This document shows, in pieces, positions 8,244-16,283 of a stretch of 64,000 bases of DNA. A model generated the notes under the pieces. It was not told the origin of the DNA, did no database searches, and was given only the letters and a program-made list of their open reading frames with translations. This DNA is from RGIG3009 sp964390295 (lineage in GTDB: Bacteria; Bacillota; Clostridia; Oscillospirales; Acutalibacteraceae), in contig CAYMHR010000004.1 in assembly GCA_964390295.1 (NCBI GenBank), positions 1 through 64,000 of the forward strand. The letters are read 5' to 3'. The translations under genes were made by a program, and so were the position numbers. Every line of letters starts with the position of its first letter. Position 1 is the first letter of the stretch.

Positions 8244-9241
8244 TATGCTTGAAGAATTTGCTGGATGGCCGCCAACTCATCGGCGGTAAAATCGGTGTGG
8301 TGAACGGCGGCAACGTTTTCACGGATTTGCTCCGGGCTGCTGGCACCGACCAATACGCTGGTGGTTTCGCCCGCCCCCAGCAACCAAGCAATCGCCATTT
8401 GTGCCAGCGATTGACCGCGCGCGACGGCAAGGCGGTTGAGACGCTCCACTTTGTGAAGAACGGCGGCATCGATGCGGTCGGCAGTGAGAAAGGTGTCCGG
8501 CTTAGCAGCACGTGATCCGGCAGGAATCCCGTGCAAGTATTTGTCGGACAAAATGCCCTGCTCCAGAGGCGAAAAGGCGATCGAGCCCATACCGGCATCG
8601 TGAGTGGCACGAAGTATGCCGTCGGTTTGTACGTGCCGATCCAGCATGGAAAACCGAAGCTGATGGATCAGGCAGTGCACACCGGAGGCTTCCAGCAAGG
8701 CCTGTGCTTTGATTGCCGTCGGAGCATCGTAGTTGGAAATGCCGACGTAAAGTGCTTTGCCGCTCCGAACAATATCGCACAGTGCGCCCATAGTTTCTTC
8801 CAGCGGCGTATGAGGGTCCATGCGATGATGGTAAAAAATATCGACGTAGTCCAGTCCCATACGCTTTAAGCTGGTATCCAGGCTGGAGATCAGGTACTTG
8901 CGACTTCCAAAATCGCCGTAGGGCCCCGGATGCATATAGTAACCGGCTTTGGTAGAGATGACCAGCTCATCGCGATACGGTGCCAGCGTTTCTTTCAAAA
9001 TACGTCCGAAATTGCGTTCTGCCGATCCGGCGTATGGGCGACCGTAATTGTTGGCAAGGTCAAAATGCGTGACACCCAAATCGAATGCCGTGGTCAGCAT
9101 CTCCGTCATGGTGCGATAATCGTCCGCATCGCTGAAATTGTGCCACAGTCCCAGCGACAGCGCCGGCAATTTCAAACCGCTGTGTCCGCAATAGCGATAA
9201 GGCATGGTATCGTAGCGAGTGGCGGCGGCTGTATAATTCAT
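8243..9241 (-). CDS. Aldo/keto reductase, YghZ-like
   Basis: A 332-residue NADPH-dependent oxidoreductase with a TIM-barrel fold. Catalytic residues of the superfamily are visible: Asp and Tyr in DLANNYG, Lys in VISTKAGY and His in DIFYHHRMDP. The N-terminal motif PYRYCGHSGLKLPALSLGLW and the NNYGRPYAGSAERNFGRIL segment match the YghZ/Kv-beta subgroup, whose E. coli member reduces L-glyceraldehyde 3-phosphate and methylglyoxal. The physiological substrate here is unproven. AAAGGAGC precedes ATG, and the gene has its own promoter. It is separated from trpB upstream by that gene's terminator. Confidence 0.9.
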   Translation of the reverse strand: MNYTAAATRYDTMPYRYCGHSGLKLPALSLGLWHNFSDADDYRTMTEMLTTAFDLGVTHFDLANNYGRPYAGSAERNFGRILKETLAPYRDELVISTKAGYYMHPGPYGDFGSRKYLISSLDTSLKRMGLDYVDIFYHHRMDPHTPLEETMGALCDIVRSGKALYVGISNYDAPTAIKAQALLEASGVHCLIHQLRFSMLDRHVQTDGILRATHDAGMGSIAFSPLEQGILSDKYLHGIPAGSRAAKPDTFLTADRIDAAVLHKVERLNRLAVARGQSLAQMAIAWLLGAGETTSVLVGASSPEQIRENVAAVHHTDFTADELAAIQQILQA

Positions 9242-9271
9242 AACAACGCTCCTTTGTTAGTCGATAAGGTC

Positions 9272-9300
9272 AGTATAGCACAAAGCGGCAGGTGTTGCAA
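9272..9300 (-). promoter_or_regulatory. Sigma-A promoter of the aldo/keto reductase
   Basis: On the minus strand TTGCAA (9295-9300) and TATACT (9272-9277) are 17 bp apart, 30 bases before the start codon. Confidence 0.7.
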
Positions 9301-9310
9301 CGAAAAATGG

Positions 9311-9342
9311 AAAAGCGGTTGCCACGATACCGTGGCAACCGC
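9311..9342 (-). terminator. Terminator of trpB
   Basis: A perfect 12 bp stem (9315-9326 with 9331-9342) ends in TTTT when read on the minus strand, just after the trpB stop. Confidence 0.88.
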
Positions 9343-9348
9343 CGAGCA

Positions 9349-10569
9349 TTAACGAATACCGTAATGCTCAATCACGTAATCCATGTCTTTGTCGCCTCTG
9401 CCGGAGAGGTTGATCAGGACGGAGCCGTGTTCCATGGTTTGGGCGAGCTTCATGCCGTAAGCGACGGCGTGTGAGCTTTCGATGGCCGGAATGATACCCT
9501 CCAGTCGCGACAGCTTAAAGAAGGCGTCGATGGTTTCTTCGTCGTCGACCACGTCGTATTGAACACGCCCGATTTCTTGCAGGAAGGCGTGCTCCGGTCC
9601 GGAGGACGGATAATCCAATCCGCTGGCAACGGAGTATACGGGTGCCGGTTCGCCGTTTTCGTCCTTGAGCATGATGCTGTTAAAGCCGTGCATGATGCCT
9701 TCGGTGCCATATTTCAGGCTGGCGGCGTGGTCGCCCAGCTTGGGACCGCGACCGAGCGGCTCGACACCGTAGATGACCACGGGATCGTTTAGGAACCCGG
9801 CAAACAGACCGGCCGCGTTAGAACCGCCACCTACGCAGGCTACGATCGCGTTGGGAAGATGTCCGGTTATATCTAAAAACTGTTCGCGCGCTTCGATGCC
9901 AACCACGCTTTGGAAATCGCGCACCATCATGGGGAACGGGTGAGGGCCGAGCACGGAGCCGATGCAGTAGATGCAATCCTTATACTCCTTGCTATACGCG
10001 TCAAAAGCGGCATCCACCGCTTCCTTCAAGGTTTGCAGTCCGTGTGTGACCTCGATTACGTTGGCACCGAGGATTTTCATGCGTGCTACGTTCGGCGCCT
10101 GCTTTTTAATATCCACAGTGCCCATGTAGATGTCACATTCCAGTCCGAAATAGGCGGCAGCAGTAGCCAGCGCAACACCGTGCTGACCGGCACCGGTTTC
10201 GGCAATCACCTTTTTCTTGCCCATGTACTTGGCCAGCAGAGCTTCGCCCATGCAGTGGTTGAGCTTGTGAGCACCCGAATGGTTCAGGTCTTCGCGCTTG
10301 GCATATAGCTGCACCTTGCCTCCCAAAGCGTCGGATAAGCGCTCCAGATGAGTGACGGGTGTCGGGCGACCCTGAAATTCTTTGCGGATGCGGCGCAGCT
10401 CGGCAATGAATTTGCGAGACTGGCAAATCGAATAGTACGCCTCGGTGATTTCCGCCATAGCGTTTTTCAGCTTTTCATCCACGTAAACGCCGCCGTATTT
10501 CCCAAAATAACCGTCTTTGTTGGGGTAATTGTTAAAATACGTGTCAAAATTGATACCGTTAAATTCCAT
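9349..10569 (-). CDS. trpB: Tryptophan synthase beta chain, standalone
   Basis: A PLP enzyme of 406 residues that condenses indole with L-serine to make tryptophan. The PLP lysine lies in GAHKLNHC, the catalytic Glu in AETGAGQHG, the phosphate-binding loop is GGGSNA, and SSGPEHAFL and LSGRGDKD are conserved. It departs from common TrpB in the HKLNHCMGEALLAK segment, where HKINNALGQ is usual. No trpA or other trp gene is beside it: the gene is bounded by its own T-box leader and its own terminator. This points to salvage of free indole, or to a TrpA encoded elsewhere. AGGAGG at 10578-10583 supports the start. Expression should rise on tryptophan starvation through the leader. Confidence 0.93.
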   Translation of the reverse strand: MEFNGINFDTYFNNYPNKDGYFGKYGGVYVDEKLKNAMAEITEAYYSICQSRKFIAELRRIRKEFQGRPTPVTHLERLSDALGGKVQLYAKREDLNHSGAHKLNHCMGEALLAKYMGKKKVIAETGAGQHGVALATAAAYFGLECDIYMGTVDIKKQAPNVARMKILGANVIEVTHGLQTLKEAVDAAFDAYSKEYKDCIYCIGSVLGPHPFPMMVRDFQSVVGIEAREQFLDITGHLPNAIVACVGGGSNAAGLFAGFLNDPVVIYGVEPLGRGPKLGDHAASLKYGTEGIMHGFNSIMLKDENGEPAPVYSVASGLDYPSSGPEHAFLQEIGRVQYDVVDDEETIDAFFKLSRLEGIIPAIESSHAVAYGMKLAQTMEHGSVLINLSGRGDKDMDYVIEHYGIR

Positions 10570-10613
10570 GATAATTGCCTCCTAATATTTCAAAATGGGG
10601 ATGGAAAAATCAG

Positions 10614-10649
10614 TCAACGCCATCGCCATCGTTTAGTTAGCAGGATCAT
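10614..10649 (-). CDS. Trp-codon leader peptide upstream of trpB
   Basis: A short reading frame encodes MILLTKRWRWR then TGA, with two Trp codons (TGG) near its end. It has a good ribosome binding site, AGGGAGGA, six to seven bases before the ATG, and begins only 22 bases after the T-tract of the T-box terminator, so it is transcribed only when the T-box reads through. The stop is about 30 bases before the trpB ribosome binding site. The layout resembles rtpLP of Bacillus subtilis, where ribosomes stalled on Trp codons of a leader peptide after a T-box control the next gene. No strong attenuator hairpin follows, so control would be of translation. Function is inferred. Confidence 0.6.
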   Translation of the reverse strand: MILLTKRWRWR

Positions 10650-10670
10650 TCGTATTCCTCCCTGAAAATC

Positions 10671-10950
10671 AAAAACGCCCTTGACAAAGCCTATCGGCTG
10701 TCAAGGACGAACGTTTAATTCGCGGTGCCACCTTGATTCACGGAAACCCGTGCACTTGCAGGATACCAACATATCCCCGGCAACTAACGCATGCCCACGC
10801 GTTGCAGTATACTTTGTGAAAAAACACATTTGACTGCACCCTCAGCGGCCCATTTGACGATGGTTTCTTGCCCGATTTCCAGCACCACGGGCTCTCTGTG
10901 AAGGCTTGATCGCCGTTACTTCCGCTTCAACGGTTTCTTGTTTAATTTGA
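10671..10950 (-). promoter_or_regulatory. T-box riboswitch (Trp) controlling trpB
   Basis: A tRNA-sensing transcription attenuator. The T-box sequence AAGGTGGCACCGCG, which pairs with the tRNA acceptor end, is the complement of 10721-10734. The terminator stem (10676-10691 with 10696-10709) ends in TTTTT (10671-10675 read on the minus strand). In stem I the AGAGAG bulge (complement of 10892-10897) and the following GTGGTGCTG distal-loop sequence are visible. A TGG codon (complement of 10850-10852) stands where the specifier is expected, matching tRNA-Trp and the trpB target. Uncharged tRNA-Trp would favour antitermination. Confidence 0.9.
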
Positions 10951-10954
10951 ATGT

Positions 10955-10983
10955 ACTATATCACATTGCTGCGAATTTGTCAA
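10955..10983 (-). promoter_or_regulatory. Sigma-A promoter of the T-box/trpB transcript
   Basis: On the minus strand TTGACA (10978-10983) and TATAGT (10955-10960) are 17 bp apart. Transcription would start near 10948, giving a leader of about 380 bases. Confidence 0.85.
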
Positions 10984-11070
10984 GTGCTATTAAAAAATAT
11001 CTTTTTCCTTGGCGGTGTACCGCGAAACAGGTAACAATTTAACCAATTTCGCAAAACGCGAAAATTTCGG

Positions 11071-11099
11071 TTGACAAAATACGTTTCATCCACTATAAT
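11071..11099 (+). promoter_or_regulatory. Full-consensus promoter of tRNA-Ser
   Basis: TTGACA (11071-11076) and TATAAT (11094-11099) are 17 bp apart, ending 11 bases before the mature tRNA 5' end. Confidence 0.88.
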
Positions 11100-11110
11100 A
11101 GGTGTGCTGT

Positions 11111-11196
11111 GGAGAGTTGTCCGAGTGGTCGAAGGTGCAGCACTCGAAATGCTGTGTACGAAAGTACCTAGGGTTCGAATCCCTAACTCTCCGCCA
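11111..11196 (+). tRNA. tRNA-Ser (anticodon CGA)
   Basis: The acceptor stem GGAGAGT pairs with ACTCTCC (11186-11192), followed by G and an encoded CCA. The anticodon loop CTCGAAA between CAGCA and TGCTG gives anticodon CGA, which reads UCG. The long variable arm (GTGTACGAAAGTAC) is typical of class II tRNA-Ser, and the T loop GGTTCGAATCC is canonical. It stands alone with its own promoter and terminator. Confidence 0.97.
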
Positions 11197-11239
11197 AAAT
11201 CCCACCGTAATTTCACAAAATTACGGTGGGATTTTTTGT
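11197..11239 (+). terminator. Terminator of tRNA-Ser
   Basis: A stem of about 16 bp (11198-11213 with 11218-11233) is followed by a T run ending at 11238, immediately after the tRNA. Confidence 0.92.
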
Positions 11240-11249
11240 TAGCAAGAGG

Positions 11250-11275
11250 AGAGGGCAAGCAATCGCTTGCCCTCT
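11250..11275 (-). terminator. Hairpin after the amidase gene
   Basis: A perfect 11 bp stem with a four-base loop lies eight bases past the amidase stop codon. On the minus strand the tail is only CCTCTTG, so termination may be incomplete. Confidence 0.55.
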
Positions 11276-11283
11276 CGTAACGT

Positions 11284-11949
11284 TTAATCGTAATCCCGGA
11301 CGTCTTGCAGGAATTCTTCCCACGCTTCCGGATTGCGGACAAAATAGCGGGGACACTCCTTTCCGGTGATGTCGTAGTGACGGATGACGTGATCGGTGGA
11401 AAGATCACCGGCTTGCAAAAGCCACGCGGTGAGCTTAACCAAAGACTGGTAGGTCGCTTCGTTGAATTTGCCGGTATCATCCGGATGACACACTTCGATC
11501 GAGATGGTGTCGCCGTTTCGATTGTTGCTGGCGGCGGATGTCTCGGACAAGGGGATGCACTGGATGATCTCGCCGTCCAGCCCTACCACAAAATGTGCAC
11601 TGACCGAAGAATCGGGATTGTTAAAATAATTACGGTTTTGCCGAGCGGTCGTGCCGGGATTGCCGATGTAGTGGATCACTACGTCGTGAAAGGCTTCCAG
11701 CTTCTCGCCGTCCCGTGAGACACCGTCCACGTCGATCAGGTCCTGCTCGATCCAGTCGAGAATGGTAACGTCGTACCACGCTTTGGACGACGACCTTGAA
11801 CGATCGCTGTGGCGATTGCCCAAAGCAAAGCACAGGGGAACAATCACCGCAGCCGCTACGGCAATCAGAGAGATCAGAACGATCCGATGCCGCTTGCGCG
11901 CATAATACCGACGGCGGCTTTGCGATTCATCCAAAAATTGCGTTTTCAT
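11284..11949 (-). CDS. Membrane-anchored N-acetylmuramoyl-L-alanine amidase (Amidase_2)
   Basis: A 221-residue protein with a basic N-terminus, one transmembrane anchor at about residues 22-43 and an outside domain of the PGRP/Amidase_2 zinc fold. Zinc and catalytic residues are recognisable: His in VVIHYIGNPGTTA, the Glu/Val of ISIEVCHPDD, and His/Cys in IRHYDITGKECPRYF. SAHFVVGLDGEIIQCIP is a typical strand of the family. It should cleave the bond between muramic acid and the stem peptide. It is the last gene of the GntR/ABC operon, 19 bases after the permease, which suggests a linked role in the cell envelope. Confidence 0.9.
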   Translation of the reverse strand: MKTQFLDESQSRRRYYARKRHRIVLISLIAVAAAVIVPLCFALGNRHSDRSRSSSKAWYDVTILDWIEQDLIDVDGVSRDGEKLEAFHDVVIHYIGNPGTTARQNRNYFNNPDSSVSAHFVVGLDGEIIQCIPLSETSAASNNRNGDTISIEVCHPDDTGKFNEATYQSLVKLTAWLLQAGDLSTDHVIRHYDITGKECPRYFVRNPEAWEEFLQDVRDYD

Positions 11950-11968
11950 GATGTGTGCCCCCGAAATA

Positions 11969-14089
11969 TCAATCGTTCAGACCAAGCGTTGTTATAGGCA
12001 GCTCGGTCGTATCACCGGGCAAAGCGAAAAAGCCGTCGTAGTAGGCGTAATCGTAGTACGTGCCGCCGTATTCGTCATGATATTCGTTCAGCTTTTCCAA
12101 TCGCAGGTAGCACAGCGGCTTTGCACCGTCGAGGTTCTTGTCGGTGGATAACTGCTCCAGCCATGCACAGAGCCCTTCGGCGTTTTTGGTAATCGTATCG
12201 CTGTCTAAATAGTAGGCCGTTTCGTTTTCAGCGTTGGTGTTGTACAGATAAATCTTGATGGAGGTATAAGCGTCGGGATCGCGGATGACGTCGGCAAGCC
12301 GGTTGTCATAGTCGACGGTACAGTGCTCGTTGTATAGCTGTAAATAGGCGTTCAGAGTTTTCGGAAGTGCGGAAGAATACAGCGGCACGTCGAAGCTCGA
12401 CCACGACGAATAGCCGGGGACGTAAAAATGCAGATAGGTAATCGGCTGTTCTTCCTTTTCATAATCCACACCGGTATTGAGTAGCTTATACCACGCCTCA
12501 AAGCCAATGGAGTTTATCTCTTCTTGGAGTACGGTATAGAGCTTGGTGCGCTCCTGCTTATCAAAATTCATATTGGCGGTGAGAGAGTCGCTGATGGAGG
12601 ACATAGTATCCGGCAAATTCATGTAGACCTCTTGATAGCTGTCGTTTTGTGCCAGACGGTCGGACAGCAACGCGATATCTTCATCGTAGATCACAATGCG
12701 TCGCACGTGCGAGATACCACCGCTTTTGATCGAGACGACCAGCACGCTGTTTTTATCACAGGCGCTGTAAAAGTCGCGTTCCGAACGGTTGGCGAGTGCC
12801 AGCGAGCTTTCCAAACGAGAGGTGACCATATCGATGATTTGCGGGTCGTCCAGTTGAACGCTGGACGTTTTTTGTAGAAAATAATCGTGATTTTCGTCGC
12901 TCCAAAACGTATCGTTGTCACCGGTGCTTACGATGCGAACCGAGGAAACGTCCGCCGCCGTCGGAGAATACGATACCAGCAACGCCCGTATGCCGGTCAA
13001 CGTGCCGAACAGAGCGACGTTGGCAACGATCAGCCAAAGGATGGTGACAAGGCTTTTGCGAAAAAAGCCCTGTAACCGGCGCGTGCTGAGTAGCTCGAAT
13101 ACCAGCGAAGCGAACAGCGCGATAACGTAGAAGAAAATTTGATTGGCGACGGTGTATGCGTCGGTGGAATAGTTGCTGAAGTGGTTTGACCAGATGGAGA
13201 GCGTGACGAACGCACTGATGGTAAAGCCAATTAGAAAGCGATACGCACCTTGCAGGTAGCGGTTCGGTGCGGAGTGTGAGGCACCCTCACTGTGGCGGCC
13301 GCGGAACAGCAAACAGGCGATCACGGTGTACAGCAGAGCCAAAACCAACGTGTACACGCCACTTTGCCACGTGGTAAGCGCGGTAAGCGCGGTAACGTTT
13401 TCCGAGATAAAGGAACTGAAAACCGTACCGACGGGAACGTTGTAGCTCGCACTGAGAATTGGCAGAAAATCCAAATTGCTGACCAGAGGGAAGGAGCTTT
13501 CAATGGCGGAAAGGACCAGAGACAGCAACGCGCGCGGTAGAAAAATGATCAGCAGAGACACTAGAATGTTGGAGACAAAGGTGCCGGTGACCGACATGGC
13601 AATCGCTACGCTGGCTGCTACCAGGAGACTGCCGGTAAAGCAGTTAAAGCAGGTGTACAGAATACTGTAATAGTTGATAACATACAGCTTCGGAAAAACA
13701 GCGTGGCACAGTGTGGAAAGTATCGTGGTGGTGCCGATGAAAATCACGATCCAGGTGACGACCGCGGCAAAGAAGCTAAAAAACAGGCAGGTGCGTGTTG
13801 CCGGGATCGAATGGTAAAAGTCGCTGGATTCACGGCGATTGAGAAACGAGAAGAGATTGAGCGTCAGCAACGGTGCCACGATGCAAAATGAAAGAACAAT
13901 CATCGGATTCATGCTGAGACAATCCACTGCCGTAGAGACGACGGCGGTAGCGTCCAGCGTTGCCGTGTATTCGGAAATCGGCAAGAACATGGCAATCAGG
14001 CTGACGCCGACCGTCAACAGGATGCCTAACAGGCGGAGCTGACGAAGTCCCTCAACGTATAAGCGGGGACTGAAACCGGTTTGCTTCAT
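11969..14089 (-). CDS. ABC transporter permease (ABC-2-like)
   Basis: A 706-residue membrane protein. The first about 380 residues hold some ten hydrophobic helices, starting with LLGILLTVGVSLIAMFLPI; residues about 390-706 are largely hydrophilic and probably face outside. It starts three bases after the ATPase gene, with GGGAGGGTTAAGTT ahead of its ATG inside the ATPase end, so the two are coupled and form one exporter or sensor-transporter. The arrangement with a short GntR regulator recalls the ytr operon of Bacillus subtilis, which responds to antibiotics that bind lipid II. No specific substrate can be named. Confidence 0.85.
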   Translation of the reverse strand: MKQTGFSPRLYVEGLRQLRLLGILLTVGVSLIAMFLPISEYTATLDATAVVSTAVDCLSMNPMIVLSFCIVAPLLTLNLFSFLNRRESSDFYHSIPATRTCLFFSFFAAVVTWIVIFIGTTTILSTLCHAVFPKLYVINYYSILYTCFNCFTGSLLVAASVAIAMSVTGTFVSNILVSLLIIFLPRALLSLVLSAIESSFPLVSNLDFLPILSASYNVPVGTVFSSFISENVTALTALTTWQSGVYTLVLALLYTVIACLLFRGRHSEGASHSAPNRYLQGAYRFLIGFTISAFVTLSIWSNHFSNYSTDAYTVANQIFFYVIALFASLVFELLSTRRLQGFFRKSLVTILWLIVANVALFGTLTGIRALLVSYSPTAADVSSVRIVSTGDNDTFWSDENHDYFLQKTSSVQLDDPQIIDMVTSRLESSLALANRSERDFYSACDKNSVLVVSIKSGGISHVRRIVIYDEDIALLSDRLAQNDSYQEVYMNLPDTMSSISDSLTANMNFDKQERTKLYTVLQEEINSIGFEAWYKLLNTGVDYEKEEQPITYLHFYVPGYSSWSSFDVPLYSSALPKTLNAYLQLYNEHCTVDYDNRLADVIRDPDAYTSIKIYLYNTNAENETAYYLDSDTITKNAEGLCAWLEQLSTDKNLDGAKPLCYLRLEKLNEYHDEYGGTYYDYAYYDGFFALPGDTTELPITTLGLND

Positions 14090-14092
14090 AAC

Positions 14093-14995
14093 TTAACCCT
14101 CCCAGATATTTTCGGCGGTGTAGCCGAGCGCTTCCATTTCGTAGGTGAACACCTCTTCCAGCGACAAAGGAAGCACGTCTAACAAAATCGGACAGAGGCT
14201 TTGCAACTTGGCTATGGTGTGCTCGCGGTCGCCGCGTACAATCATGTTGGCAACCGAGCCGTGCTTGACGAAATGCAATATTTCAATATCCGAAAAGTCG
14301 TGGTCGTCAAGCCCTTGTGCAAAGGCAATTTGAATCTTAAACAGTGAGGTGCGCAGATTCTGCACGTCGCTTTCCATGATCAGCCCGCCTTTGTGGAGCA
14401 ACGCAAGCTGATCGCAGGTATCCTCCAATTCACGCAGAGAGTGCGACGTGATGATCGCCGTAGAGCGCCGCTCCAATACGTCCTCGCAGATGAGGTTTTT
14501 AACGCGGCTACGCATGATCGGATCCAACCCGTCGAAGGTTTCGTCGAAGAAAATGTATCGTGGACGGCAGGACAATGCCAAAATGGTGGCAGCCTGCCGC
14601 TTCATTCCCTTGGAAAAATTGTTGATCGATAATTTCGGGTTCAACTCAAAGGCGGCCGTCAGCTGTTCAAACCGATGCGGGTCAAAGGTGGGGTAGGAGG
14701 CGGCGTACAGGGCGGCCATGCGTTCCATCGAAGCGCCGTTGAGAAAAAACAGCGTATCCGGTACGTAGGCGATTTCGGATTTCTTCGCCGTGTTTTCGTA
14801 AATCGGCTCGCCGTCGATGGTGACAGTCCCGCTGTTGGGACGGTAAACGCCGGTGATCACGCGCAGAAAGGTGGATTTTCCCGCGCCGTTGGAGCCGACC
14901 ATGCCGTAAATACAGCCTTCGGGGATGGAACAGGTAACGTCGTCCAACGCGGCAAAATCACCAAAGCGTTTGGTTAAGTGTTGTACGTTAATCAT
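14093..14995 (-). CDS. ABC transporter ATP-binding protein
   Basis: A 300-residue ATPase subunit. Walker A is GSNGAGKST, the signature is the variant NFSKGMKRQ, and Walker B is IFFDETFDGLDP with the catalytic Glu. The C-terminal third is a BcrA/YtrB-type extension. The frame is open to 15016, but AAAGAGGG stands eight bases before ATG 14995 and MINVQHLTKRFG is the usual family start. That ATG overlaps the stop of the GntR gene, implying translational coupling. It works with the permease that follows. Confidence 0.93.
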   Translation of the reverse strand: MINVQHLTKRFGDFAALDDVTCSIPEGCIYGMVGSNGAGKSTFLRVITGVYRPNSGTVTIDGEPIYENTAKKSEIAYVPDTLFFLNGASMERMAALYAASYPTFDPHRFEQLTAAFELNPKLSINNFSKGMKRQAATILALSCRPRYIFFDETFDGLDPIMRSRVKNLICEDVLERRSTAIITSHSLRELEDTCDQLALLHKGGLIMESDVQNLRTSLFKIQIAFAQGLDDHDFSDIEILHFVKHGSVANMIVRGDREHTIAKLQSLCPILLDVLPLSLEEVFTYEMEALGYTAENIWEG

Positions 14996-15371
14996 GAATA
15001 AGCCCTCTTTCTTCATAGACTTCGTTAATACAGGCGATCAGCTCGTCTTTGGTCAATCCGCCAATCGCCAGCTCGGCGGCCAGCGCGTGCAGCTCCTTCA
15101 GCTTGCTTCGGGAGTGCTCCTGAAGAACCGTTACCGCTTGCGGCGAAATGAAGCAACCGATTCCGGGAACGGAATAAATGATTCCTCGCATATCCAGCTC
15201 GGAATAGGCCTTTTGAATGGTGTTGGGATTTACCTTCAGCTCCAGAGATAGGCTCCGCACCGACGGTAGCTGCGTTTCCGGCGGCAATAGTCCAACCAAA
15301 ACGAATCGCTCCAGCTGGTTGATCAGTTGCTCATACACCGGTTGCCGGGACAAAGGATCAATTTGAAACAT
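14988..15371 (-). CDS. GntR family regulator, YtrA-like
   Basis: A 127-residue repressor with an N-terminal winged helix of the GntR type: FQIDPLSRQPVYEQLINQL, then LPSVRSLSLELKVNPNTIQKAYSELDMRGI. The short helical C-terminal part marks the YtrA subfamily, which controls ABC transporter operons. The frame stays open much further upstream, but AGGGAGGT six bases before ATG 15371, the family start and the promoter/operator just upstream fix it here. It is the first gene of an operon with an ABC transporter and an amidase, and probably represses its own operon. Confidence 0.9.
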   Translation of the reverse strand: MFQIDPLSRQPVYEQLINQLERFVLVGLLPPETQLPSVRSLSLELKVNPNTIQKAYSELDMRGIIYSVPGIGCFISPQAVTVLQEHSRSKLKELHALAAELAIGGLTKDELIACINEVYEERGLIHD

Positions 15372-15391
15372 GCCATACCTCCCTTGACGTT

Positions 15392-15451
15392 CTAGGTGTA
15401 CTATTTGTGCTAGTACACCTAGAGTATAACACCGTGCGCGGGTGATGTCAA
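15392..15451 (-). promoter_or_regulatory. Promoter and GntR operator palindrome
   Basis: On the minus strand TTGACA (15446-15451) and TATACT (15423-15428) are 17 bp apart. Directly downstream lies a perfect 12 bp inverted repeat, CTAGGTGTACTA (15392-15403) and TAGTACACCTAG (15411-15422), with a 7-base spacer, covering the expected start site. A bound GntR dimer there would block initiation, so autorepression is likely. Confidence 0.8.
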
Positions 15452-15468
15452 CCCCAAAAATAAAAAAA

Positions 15469-15488
15469 GACGGAGTTTTCACTCCGTC
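15469..15488 (-). terminator. Terminator overlapping the end of tatD
   Basis: A perfect 8 bp stem (15469-15476 with 15481-15488) is followed on the minus strand by a run of seven T. Its 3' arm contains the tatD stop codon region. Confidence 0.85.
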
Positions 15489-16261
15489 GGATAGGCATCG
15501 ATCTTTTTGTACAGTGTGTGCGCGTTGGCGGTGGTGATACGCAGAAGCTCTTCCACGGTGATGCTCCGCAGGGAGGCGATCACTTCGGCGGTGTGACGAA
15601 TCATAGAGGATTCGCATCGCTGTCCGCGCAGGGGAGTGGGGGCTAAGTAGGGCGCATCGGTTTCCAGCAACAGACGCTCCAGCGGAACGGCCGTGGCGAC
15701 CTCGACCGCTTTGCGCGCGTTTTTGAAGGTGACGACGCCGCCCATGCCAACGTACAGCCCCAGCTTGACAATTTCTTTGGCCATTTCCACACTGCCGGAA
15801 AAGCAGTGAACAACGCCGGTAGGACGATATTCCCGGAGCAGCTGTAGGGTGTCCTCGTGCGCTTCCCGATCGTGAATGACGACCGGCAACGACAACCGAT
15901 TCGCCAGCGCCAGCTGACGGCAAAGCCATTGCTTTTGAAGAGAACGCGGACAAGCGTCCTCGTAGTGATAATCCAATCCGATCTCACCGATGGCAACCAC
16001 TTTGGGGTCGGCCGCCAGCCGTTCGACGACCGCCAAATCCCTATCGGTAGCCGTGGCGGCGTCTTCGGGATGAATACCGACTGCCGCCCACAGGCCGGAA
16101 TACCGATGCGCCAGCTGAACGGCTTGCCGCGAGGTGTCGGCGTTGGTTCCGTTTTCCACAATGCCGCACACGCCTTGATCGAATAAGGTGGTGAGCAGGG
16201 AGTGGCGGTCGTCGTTGAACCGCTCGTCCAGGTAGTGGGCGTGAGAATCAAAGATAGGCAT
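15479..16261 (-). CDS. tatD: TatD family metal-dependent DNase
   Basis: A 260-residue TIM-barrel hydrolase of the TatD family (3'-5' exonuclease, DNA repair or quality control). Metal ligands are visible: HAH in FDSHAHYLD, Glu in AIGEIGLDYH, His in VIHDREAH, His in VVHCFSG and Asp in LLETDAPYLAP. Length is normal. It lies 22 bases after metG on the same strand, the common Firmicutes order metG-tatD, and probably shares its transcript. Confidence 0.95.
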   Translation of the reverse strand: MPIFDSHAHYLDERFNDDRHSLLTTLFDQGVCGIVENGTNADTSRQAVQLAHRYSGLWAAVGIHPEDAATATDRDLAVVERLAADPKVVAIGEIGLDYHYEDACPRSLQKQWLCRQLALANRLSLPVVIHDREAHEDTLQLLREYRPTGVVHCFSGSVEMAKEIVKLGLYVGMGGVVTFKNARKAVEVATAVPLERLLLETDAPYLAPTPLRGQRCESSMIRHTAEVIASLRSITVEELLRITTANAHTLYKKIDAYPTE

Positions 16262-16283
16262 GAAAAGCTCCTTGTAACAAGGC

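Noticed and set aside
10589..10635. A classical transcription attenuator after the Trp leader peptide.
   Set aside because: Only a 5 bp GATGG/CCATC pairing with no T-tract terminator is visible, so transcription attenuation at this step is not supported.
15372..15953. Upstream extension of the GntR regulator to 321 residues.
   Set aside because: The extra part is antisense to tatD and crosses a clear promoter and operator; the family start and ribosome binding site are at 15371.
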